Positions 56,634 to 64,000 of a DNA stretch of 64,000 nt are shown piece after piece. The stretch comes from Ascaphus truei (Eukaryota; Chordata; Amphibia; Anura; Ascaphidae): the NCBI GenBank assembly GCA_036426205.1, contig CM071568.1, positions 47,322,483 through 47,386,482 on the forward strand, read 5' to 3'. The translations under genes and the position numbers were made by a program. The notes below the pieces were generated by a model. It saw only the letters and a program-made list of their open reading frames with translations. It had not been told where the DNA came from and searched no databases. The stretch's first letter is position 1. Every line of letters begins with the position of its first letter.

Positions 56634-57028
56634 TATATATAACAAATGGAAATATTACTGTATGCCCATTTGCATGTCTTAGACAGGTCTGCAACCCCGC
56701 CTTTCACCATTATTACCCAGCACACAGCACTTCCACTGCAGCAAGGTATTCTGGGAAATGACATGCAAATGAGCACACAGTGCCACCTTTTTCTTCAAAA
56801 CCATTCAACATGGTTCCCCTATAGGCTTTATAAGCTTTAGCCTATAGGGGAACCATGTTGAATGGTTTTGAAGCAAAAGGTGGCACTGTGTGCTCATTTG
56901 CATGTAATTTCCCAGAATCCCTTGCTGCAGTGGAAGTGCTGTGTGCTGGGTGATAATGGTGAAAGGCGGGGTTGCAGACCTGTCTATGACATGCAAATGA
57001 GCATCCAGTAATATTTCTATTTGCTATA
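56634..57028. mobile_element. ~395-bp fold-back MITE with 180-bp arms
   Basis: Outer GAAATATTACTG / CAGTAATATTTC ends. The arms pair through TGCCCATTTGCATGTC, GGTCTGCAACCCCGCCTTTC, CAGCACACAGCACTTCCACT and TTCAACATGGTTCCCCTATA to a short TTTATAAGC loop near 56,832. The two arms encode nearly identical mirrored ORFs, which are not genes. Octamer ATTTGCAT sites recur in the arms. Confidence 0.92.
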
Positions 57029-57077
57029 TTCTTTGCTGTGGAGGGTTTTTGTCACTTTTTTTTACCCACATAACTTA

Positions 57078-57187
57078 ACTAAATATATATATATAATAAT
57101 CAAAAACTAATAGACGATACCGTTCTGTGGCTAACGAAATGCTTTTATTTGTGCAAGCTTTCGAGATACCTGATCTCTTCTTCCGGC
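57078..57187 (-). repeat. Short repeat ending in a hammerhead-like motif
   Basis: The motif at 57,187-57,153 (minus): CGGAAGA, A, helix II GAGAU-CAGGU-AUCUC, GAAAGCUU palindrome, GC. It is followed by AATAAAAGCATTTCGTTAGC and an AT tail at 57,078. The same consensus layout as the other motifs, with AAGCUU replacing ACGCGU. Core U4 changed to G. Confidence 0.45.
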
Positions 57188-57337
57188 GGTGTTACAATGG
57201 AAAAGCAAGAAAGGGTTTTACTTAAAAACAGTGCATCGTGGAATGTTTCTGACTGAAGCCCATCCCTCCCATCTGTGCAGTATGCGATTTATGACTTAAG
57301 GTGTTAAATGGTCCCTGAATGTTAATGATCTAAGAGA

Positions 57338-57400
57338 ATGTGTATATGTGTATGTGTGTGTGTGTATGTGTGTACAGTATGTGTGTATGTGTGTATGTAG
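57338..57400. repeat. (GTAT/GT)n microsatellite
   Basis: GTGTGTATGTGTGTA-type simple repeat about 60 bp long. Confidence 0.9.
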
Positions 57401-57447
57401 GGAGACCGAGAAGAGAGTGACACATAGGAGAGATTCTCTTAGCTCAC

Positions 57448-58596
57448 TGTAACGCTCGGCCTGCCCACAAGCCAGACAAGACCCTGGGACTGATGGGGAA
57501 CAGGTAAAACCACACACCTAGCAGCAAACGGGGGCACGGCCGGAGTGTGGAAGTAGCGTAGGTGGTCCGGGTAACAAGAATGTTAAATGATACCATACTT
57601 GACAGCTCCGGTGTGGAAGGGTTAAGTACGTATGCCAAGGGTCGTGGGTTGGAGAGGGCAGCGTAATCGATTGTCCGTAAGCCTGGGTCGTGAAGTGGAG
57701 AGAGCAGCGTAGTAGATTGTCCATGTGCCGTGTCCAAGGGTTGTAGAAGTCTGCAGCATAGAAAGTCCAAAGCGAGGTCCAAGGGGTTCCAGAGAGCAGC
57801 GTAGTAGAGTCCAAAGCAAAAGGTCAAATCCAGTGAGGTCCGCAGAATTTCCATGGACAGGAGCAAGCACTGAAAAGACAAGAGAGGCCAGGAAACAGCA
57901 GACAGCAGCAAGGTACAGAAGCTATGCAGAGCAAAGAGGAAATGGTGAAGGGGGATTATATAGGGAGCTGGGATCAATCAAAGAAAGGGGAGTGACGGAG
58001 GAGCGGCCCGAAGAAGGACCTAATAGGAGAGCAGAGTGTGAAAGTTTGGGACCAATGGAAGTGAGGGGAGGAACAGAGGGGTGACCTAGGTAAGACCCAG
58101 ATAGAGAAGAATTGCTAGAGGCAAAGGGAGTGGTCAGAGTAAGGGGAGGAGCGGAGGGACGGACAAGGGAAGGGACAGAAAGGGAAGGAGGACCTGAGAG
58201 GCAAGCCTGATGGGGAAGGGGCGTGCAGGGCATGAGCGTGACGTTCGAGGAGGCGAAGAATGGGAAGGTGCACTGGAGGGTCCAGGAGCAGACAGAAGAA
58301 GGGGAGGAGCAGAGGGACGGACAGGGGAAGGGTCAGAAGAAGCGGGGAAGCAGAGCTGACGGGACCGGAACGGAGACACGCAAGGAGCGTGTGCCGCGTC
58401 AGCGGAGGCGGAGTCAGGCGCCCGGCGCCAACTAATGGCGGCTTGGGTGCGCACGCGCCCATAGGGCTGACGCGCGTGGGCTGGAGGTGCGGGGACAGCA
58501 GCCAAGAGCGGGGAATGCCGCCGGGGAGCCTGAATGGCCTGTGAAAAAGGTAAGGATGCACTGGACGCGGGTATACCCGCAGCGTGGATCCTTACA
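57448..58596 (-). repeat. 3' LTR (1,149 bp)
   Basis: Plus-strand ends TGTAACGCTCGG and GGATCCTTACA, that is TG...CA. It holds overlapping GC-rich ORFs with no homology. It keeps about 248 bp (57,915-58,163) missing from the 5' LTR. Confidence 0.93.
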
Positions 58597-58612
58597 GTAC
58601 CCCCCCTCGAGG
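58597..58612 (-). promoter_or_regulatory. Polypurine tract
   Basis: Minus strand CTCGAGGGGGGGTAC directly before the 3' LTR (TGTAAGG). It is the plus-strand primer site of LTR retrotransposons. Confidence 0.75.
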
Positions 58613-58639
58613 GTTGGACTCCGGACGATCCTACCACGG

Positions 58640-59230
58640 TTTGAGGGGAAATTTTGGGTGGAAACGTCTGAGTGGGGAAGGAGCATGAACATCCGTATAT
58701 GAAACCCATGAACGATCCTGAGGTCCGTATCCCTCCCAGTGGACCAAAAATTGGAGTTTGCCCCTGGAGATGCGAGAGTCATGATAGACTGAATTTCAAA
58801 ATCCTGTTGTCCACGTACAATGGGAGGAGGAGGTCGAAGGGAGGGATGCGCGAACCGTTTGCCTTGAATAAAAGGTTTCAAAAGGGAAACGTGGAAAACG
58901 GGTGAAATCTTCATAGAAGGAGGCAGTTGAAGTTGATAGGCCACAGGGTTAATCTGTCTCAGAATAGAAAAATGGCCCAGAAACCTGTGAGACAATTTAG
59001 GGGTTGGGGCCTTCAATTTGATATTTTTTGAAGAAAGCCAGACCTTCTCTCTAGCAATGAACTTATGGCCCTCCTGACGGAGCCTATCTGCTTGTTTCTT
59101 CTGCCTTAACACGGATTTTTGAAGAACTGATTGAATCCTTTTCCATGACTCCTGTAAGGAAGATACCCTCTCATCTGCTGCCAGGACTCCGGACATGGAA
59201 GGATGCATGGGAAGACGAGTAGGGTGGAAT
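58640..59230 (-). pseudogene. Integrase C-terminus and chromodomain
   Basis: Main frame 59,208 leftward: EKVWLSSKNIKL, KLSHRFLGHFSILRQINPVA, SPVFHVSLLKPF, the gypsy integrase GPY/F-type region. At about 58,775 the frame shifts. The other frame continues as a chromodomain with LQFLVHWEGYGPQDRSWVSY, then ends before the polypurine tract. Chromodomains guide chromovirus integration to marked chromatin. Confidence 0.85.
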
Positions 59231-59236
59231 CCGTAG

Positions 59237-60019
59237 TTAATAAAAAAACGGAGAATCTTGGGTAGACTCGTTTTTTGAAGAGTTGATCGCGAATTCAGAC
59301 CAAGGGAGTAACTCAGCCCAATTATCCTGAGAGTCCGACAAAAAACAACGTAAATACTGTTCCAGGGACTGGTTCATACGTTCGGTCTGCCCATTAGTTT
59401 GGGGGTGGAAGCCTGAGGAGAAAAGAAGGGTAAGGCCCAACCTCTGGGAAAATGCATGCCAGAATTTAGAAACAAATTGCGTACCCCGATTTGAAACAAT
59501 GGACCACGGGACACCATGAATACGGAAGATTTCCTTTACAAAAATGTTGGCCAAAGTACTGGAATTGGGTAAGCCCTTGAGGGGGAAAAAATGAGCTTGC
59601 TTAGAGAATCTGTCGACAATTACAAGAATGGTAGTCATGCCATTAGACGGGGGAAGATCCACAATAAAGTCCATAGAAATGTGACTTCATGGACCAACCT
59701 GTACCGGAAGAGGTTGAAGAAGATCGGAAGGTTTTTGACGGACAGATTTATTTTGTGCACAGACTGGGCACAAAGAGGGGAAAGCTCTGATGTCCTTCGA
59801 CATGTTGGGCCACCAGAAGGTTCGCCGAATCAAATCATTGGTCTTCTTAAAGCCGGGATGGCCAGCAGATCTGGAGGAATGGCCCCATTCCAGAATTTTG
59901 AGATGAAAACGTGGAGCCGCGTGAAGACGACTATCGGGAACATCCAACCCTTCGGGAACCTGAGTCTGAGATTCCAAAATTTTGTCTAGAATGTCAAAGG
60001 AAGCGGCAGAAATAAACAA
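59237..60019 (-). pseudogene. Integrase: zinc-binding and catalytic core
   Basis: 60,019-59,687: HPGFKKTNDLIRRTFWWPNM and CPVCAQNK (zinc-binding HHCC part; the second cysteine pair is present). 59,674-59,237: MDFIVDLPPSNGMTTILVIV and DRFSKQAHFFPL with the first catalytic Asp, then HGVPWSIVSNRGTQFVSKFW where the second catalytic position reads N (SNRG instead of SDRG), and GFHPQTNGQTERMNQ with the Glu. A stop separates the two pieces near 59,686. The D-to-N change alone would disable the enzyme. Confidence 0.9.
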
Positions 60020-60670
60020 TTGGGTGATAGAATATTCTCCGGGATATCTTGTGACTTTTCCTCAGTGATGAACTGGCGGGATAGTGCATCCGCTTTGATA
60101 TTCTTTGTCCCAGGAATATAAGAGATGGTGAAGTTAAACCTAGAAAAGAACAGTGCCCAACGAGCTTGACGAGGACCAAGGGGACGAGCGCCTTCAATGT
60201 AAGAGAGATTATTGTGGTCTGTCAGGATCGAAATGGGTTCTTTGGTTCCTTCCAGGAGATGTCTCCACTCTTGTAAAGTCATCTTGATGGCTAACAATTC
60301 CCTATTCCCCACGTCGTAATTTCTTTCTGCAGAAGAATTTTTTTTAGAAAAAAACTCACAGGGGTGTAATTTGTCTTCGGGTCTAGTCCTTTGAGAGAGA
60401 ACCGCACCAGCTCCTACGTCGGAGGCATCAACTTCCAAAGTAAAGGGGAGGGTGGGTATGGGATGTCGCAGGATAGGAGCTGAGACAAAGGCTTTTTTAA
60501 GAGATTCAAAAGCCCGGGTAGCTTCCAATGGCCATGAGGACGGATCGGCCCCCTTTTTGGTAAGAGCCGTAATGGGAGCCACCAAAGTAGAAAAGCCAGC
60601 AATAAACTTCCTGTAATAGTTTGCGAAGCCAAGGAAACGCTGGATCGCTTTTAAGGAGTTAGGTTGAGGC
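59986..60670 (-). pseudogene. RNase H domain of gypsy pol
   Basis: From about 60,670: [24 protein letters not shown] connection in a shifted frame, then 60,585-59,986 with [55 protein letters not shown] and [20 protein letters not shown]. The RNase H acidic residues (D of EVDAS, E of NRELLA, D of LTDH, D of KADALSR) are visible. Frame changes at both borders. Confidence 0.9.
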
Positions 60671-60672
60671 CA

Positions 60673-61856
60673 TTAGAGTATGGAATTGAGCTTCTCCGGA
60701 TCCATGGTGAAGCCTTGATCCGAGACAATGTATCCCAGGAAGGTAGTAGAGGATTGATGAAAGAAACACTTCTCCATCTTGGCATAGAGTTTTTTGGCTC
60801 GTAAACGAGAGAGCACCATCTTGGTATGAAGAATGTGTTCTTCGAGGGTCTTTGAAAAAATGAGGATATCATCCAAGTAGATAATTACACAAGAGTTAAA
60901 TAGGTCACGAAAAACCTCGTTCATAAAGTCTTGGAAGACTGCAACGGCATCACCAGGTACTCATAATGACCACTGCGTGTGTTGAACGCGGTCTTCCATT
61001 CATCTCCACTGCAGATGCAAATCAGGTTGTATGCTCCTCGTAGGTCAAGATTGGAGAAAATGGTCGCGTCTTGCAGCCTATCGAAGAGCTCAGGAATAAG
61101 AGGCAAAGGGTAACAATTTTTTATAGTAATTTTGTTAAAGCCACGGAAATCGATGCAGGGGCGAAGCGTCCCATCCTTTTTCTTTACAAAAAAGAATCCT
61201 GCTCCAGCGGGAGAACTAGATTTCCGAATGAAACCCTTTGCAAGGTTTTCTGAGATATACTCGGACATGGCCTCAGTCTCAGGCAATGACAATGGATAAG
61301 ACCTGGCCTTGGGAAATGGAGCACCCGGAATTAAGTCTATCAGGCAGTCGAAAGGGCGATGAGGGGGAAGCTCCTCGGACTTGGCCTTACTGAAGACATC
61401 CAGGAACTCCGAGTAGACGTCCGGAAGGGTGACGTCTTGTGGGGATGTGGTCTCCAGGACGGCCAAAACCGCTGCGGATGGAGCAGACACTCCTATTTGA
61501 GAAGATCTCCATAGAACAGGAACCTCGGCCGTCCAATTGATGATGGGATTGTGTAATTGCAGCCATGGTAAGCCCAGGATGATATGAACCGAAGGAGAGT
61601 GAATGACATCAAAAGAGATCATTTCAAAATGTCCATCATCCATAGAGAGTTCTAGAGGAAATGTCTCCAAGGTAATAAAGGCGGGCTGCAGTGGTCGACC
61701 ATCAATCGCCTCTAATCCGACCGGAAAGGTCTTCTCCCGGTGAGGAATGTTATGCTGGGTAGCAAACGCCTGGTTTATGAAATTTCCTCCGGAACCGGAA
61801 TCAAGGAAGGCCAGAGCAGGGGTCTGGATATTCACGTGCTTAAGGAATAACAACAA
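60673..61856 (-). pseudogene. Aspartic protease and reverse transcriptase of gypsy pol
   Basis: 61,856-60,921: protease [19 protein letters not shown] (DSG catalytic motif), then RT with [40 protein letters not shown] and [16 protein letters not shown] frame change at ~60,921 leads to 60,924-60,673 with VIIYLDDILIFSKTLEEHI (catalytic YLDD) and FLGYIVSDQGFTMDPEK. The protease lies in the same ORF as RT, fused as usual for the lineage. Confidence 0.92.
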
Positions 61857-61929
61857 TTGGAGACTTTAGGGAGACGCTGTGAGGGAAGAGAAGAAGCAGA
61901 GATGGTACCCAGTGAGATTCCCCCATACC

Positions 61930-62775
61930 TCACTGGGCGTTGGCATTTCCCGGTCGCTCAGTAGAAGGGAGGTGATATGTGCCCAGTTGCATGGGTTCCG
62001 GGGCTTCCAGTGCAGGAAGAGGAGATCTGGAATTAGAAAACAAAGAAGTAGCAGTACGAAGACGTTGACGTTCAGCCCGCCTCTCCAGAAGTCTTTGGTC
62101 CACCCGAACGCACAGAGCGATCAGGGCCTCTAGGGAGGATGGCCTCTCACGAGCCGCCAATTCGTCCTTTAAGGTGTCCGAAAGCCCCTGCCAGAAGGCG
62201 GCGGAGAGAGCCCCATCGTTCCAGTCCGTCTCCGCTGTGATAGTCCGAAACTCCAGAGCGTAACGTGCCACTGGTCTCCGACCCTGCGAAATATGGAATA
62301 AAGAAGATGCCGCCATATCACTGCGTCCAGGGGTGTCAAACACTAAGCGGAATTCTTTTTTGAAGTTGGCAAAATTGTAAGTGAGTTCGGGTTTCAGTTC
62401 CCAGATTGGTGAGGCCCAGGCTAAGACGTCTCCGGTGAGGAGGGAATACACGTAGGCTACCTTAGTACGATCCGTGGGGAAGAGAGAAGGTGACAGCTCA
62501 AATTGTATCTCTCACTGGTTCAAGAAACCGCGACATGCAAGCGGATCTCCCGTGTATTTACTGGGGGTAGGTATCCGCAAGTCTGAGGGGCCTGATACTT
62601 CACGGGATACTATGCAGGAGGACGTGGGGATTTTGTCCTGGGGAATCTGAAGAGAGAGGGTATTAACTTGCTGGTTAAGAGAGGAGACTTGGTTGTCCAA
62701 AAAATTAAAGTGTTTGGAAATGGTAGTTAGGGTATCTTTCACCTCAGGGGGGTCTGGGTCTGTTGGGCTCTGCAT
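61930..62775 (-). pseudogene. gag
   Basis: Starts ATG at 62,775, only 2 nt past the 5' LTR (MQSPTDPDPPEVKDTL). 282 codons, with coiled-coil HFNFLDNQVSSLNQQVNTLS and capsid-like WASPIWELKPELTYNFANFK, FRLVFDTPGRSDMAASSLF and a PEPMQLG end as in Sushi-type Gag/PEG10 relatives. One in-frame TGA at 62,514-62,512 falls where relatives have Cys (FLNQ-x-EIQFE). The CCHC zinc knuckle expected after PMQLG is missing: the text jumps to ERPGNANAQ and stops. Confidence 0.85.
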
Positions 62776-62777
62776 AA

Positions 62778-63653
62778 TGTAACGCCCACAAGCCAGACGA
62801 GACCCCGGGACTGAGGTGGAAAGGGTAAAACCACACACCTAGCAGCAAACAGGGGCACAGCCGGAGTGTGGAAGTAGCGTAGGTGGTCCGGATAACAAGA
62901 ATGTTAAATTATACCATACTTGACAGCTCCGGCGTGGAAGGGTTAAGTACGTATGCCAAGGGTCGTGGGTTGGAGAGGGCAGCGTAATCGATTGTCCGTA
63001 AGCCTGGGTCGGGGAGTGGAGAGAGCAGCTTAGTATATTGTCTGTGTGCCGTGTCCAAGGGTTGTAGAAGTCTGCAGCGTAGAAAGTCAAAAGCGAGGTC
63101 CAAGGGGTTCCAGAGAGCAGCGTAGTAGAGTCCAAAGCAAAAGGTCAAATCCAGGGAGGTCAGCAGAATTTCCAGGGACAGGAGCAAGCACTGAAAAGAC
63201 AAGAGAGGCCAGGCAACAGCAGACAGCACCAAGGTACAAGGGAAGGGACAGAAAGGAAAGGAGGACCTGAGAGGCAAGGCTGATGGCAGGGCATGAGCGT
63301 GACGTTCGAGGAGGCAGAGAATGGGGAAGGTGCACCAGACGGTCCAGGAGCAGACAGAAGGGGAGGAGCAGAGGGACGGACAGGGGAAGGGTCAGAAGAA
63401 GCGGGGAAGCAGAGCTGACAGGACCGGAACGGAGACACGCAAGGAGCGTGTGCCGCATCAGCGGAGGCGGAGTCAGGCGCCTGGCGCCAACTAATGGTGG
63501 CTACAGTGCGCGCGCTTGTAGGGCTGACACGCGTGGGCTGGAGGTGCGGGGACAGCAGCCAGGAGCAGGGAATGCCACCAGGGGCCTGAATGGCCTGTGA
63601 AAAAGGTAAGGATGCGCTGGACGCGGGTATACCCACAGCGCAGATACTTACAC
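62778..63653 (-). repeat. 5' LTR (876 bp, internally deleted)
   Basis: Same TG...CA ends as the left LTR. It lacks the ~248 bp matching 57,915-58,163, the breakpoints sharing ACA, and has smaller losses near 63,283. The promoter for the element would lie here, reading left. Confidence 0.93.
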
Positions 63654-63835
63654 TCACGTGGGGCCGAGTTCCCCTAGGAAGGAAGGACGACAGACAGTGC
63701 TGAAGCGGGGAAGTCTGGTCCTTGGCATTTACAGAGGAGAGTTTCTCTGAGCTCACGTGGGGCCGTTCCCCTAGGAAGGGAGGACGAGAGACCGTGCTGA
63801 AGCGGGGACTTCTGTTCCAAAGGACTAACAGATAA
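63654..63835 (-). repeat. Tandem repeat at the gypsy insertion site
   Basis: Units with CTCACGTGGGGCCG, TTCCCCTAGGAAGGAAGGAC and GTGCTGAAGCGGGGA start at 63,654 and 63,718. The left gypsy flank (GGAGAGATTCTCTTAGCTCAC) matches the end of such a unit, so the retrotransposon landed inside this array. The same family lies inverted at 38.80-39.00 kb. Confidence 0.8.
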
Positions 63836-64000
63836 GCAAAACGCTTTATTATTGCGTGCAGAGACTGTATACATTGTTGCCTATGCCAGGGCATGTTTTT
63901 GGGGTGGGAACCAGCTTACCTGGCCATCCAAATAGTGAGGGCGAAAGCTACGGAGTAGTTAGCTTTCCCTAAAGGGAAAAGGTGTTCTTTTTATGTTTTG
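63836..64000. other. Unassigned right edge
   Basis: No gene. CTTTCCCTAAAGGGAAAAG at about 63,963 is a short palindrome. Confidence 0.4.

Larger units (their letters stand above)
57443..63658 (-). mobile_element. Complete Ty3/gypsy (chromovirus) retrotransposon with TSD
   Basis: Element 57,448-63,653 on the minus strand, bounded by CTCAC at 57,443-57,447 and 63,654-63,658. Order in reading direction: 5' LTR, gag, protease, RT, RNase H, integrase, chromodomain, polypurine tract, 3' LTR. Gag-before-pol, RT-RNaseH-IN order and a C-terminal chromodomain place it in the chromodomain Ty3/gypsy lineage, near Sushi-type elements. Coding parts are broken by at least one stop and several frameshifts, so it is inactive. 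It is a retrotransposon, not an infectious virus: no envelope ORF. Confidence 0.95.

Noticed and set aside
56646..56996. Nearly identical 63-64-residue proteins on opposite strands
   Set aside because: Produced by the inverted arms of the fold-back MITE.
58115..58709. Long Pro/Ser/Leu ORFs on both strands (also 63,087-63,894)
   Set aside because: They lie in gypsy LTRs and their flank, noncoding GC-rich sequence.
62758..62777. Primer-binding site just after the 5' LTR
   Set aside because: The sequence TTATGCAGAGCCCAACA does not match a tRNA 3' end I can recognise, and it already includes the gag start codon.

Overview
The window is AT-rich vertebrate nuclear DNA made almost entirely of transposable-element remains. 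I see no intact host gene, no rRNA or tRNA gene, and no prokaryotic feature. An anuran amphibian is the best guess (inference). It carries CR1/L2 LINEs with the frog-type ATGTAACT tail, a Penelope-like retroelement, Tc1, hAT and Tigger-like DNA transposons, many fold-back MITEs, a tRNA-type SINE, and a chromodomain Ty3/gypsy element.

Layout. 0-3 kb: a decayed hAT (KIAA1586-like) transposase and two small TIR elements. 3-9.3 kb: mostly unassigned, with one 514-bp fold-back, a SINE and a hammerhead-like motif. 9.7-13.67 kb: the most unusual segment, with two convergent broken genes, a coiled-coil/BEN-domain protein (+) and a divergent forkhead-domain protein (-). They are separated by AATAAA signals, duplicated 81-bp hairpins and NRF1-like sites. 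A 62-bp stretch at its right edge recurs in the small TIR element at 2.5-2.9 kb, so the unit is probably mobile. 13.7-15.5 kb: a CR1/L2 LINE. 15.5-19.2 kb: a 3.7-kb TIR element full of palindromes. 19.3-20.35 kb: a myosin-heavy-chain tail pseudogene whose 14-residue motif has been tandemly multiplied, then split by a LINE tail. 21.8-34.6 kb: a Tc1 fragment, composite hairpin elements, hAT MITEs and a solo gypsy LTR with a perfect target duplication.

35-52 kb is dominated by Penelope-like elements (a broken N-terminal copy at 39.7-41.2 kb and a long RT/GIY-YIG ORF at 49.7-51.5 kb) and by repeats carrying hammerhead-ribozyme-like motifs. Helix I and II sequences differ between motif copies but stay complementary. 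L2 fragments, a 985-bp hAT MITE and a 720-bp minisatellite fill the rest. 52-57.4 kb: Tigger and Tc1 ends and a 400-bp perfect-type fold-back. 57.4-63.65 kb: a complete but inactivated Ty3/gypsy chromovirus on the minus strand, with both LTRs, gag, pol, chromodomain, polypurine tract and a 5-bp target duplication CTCAC. It was inserted into an older tandem repeat that continues to about 63.84 kb.

All assignments come from reading motifs by eye. Boundaries without a visible target duplication are approximate.
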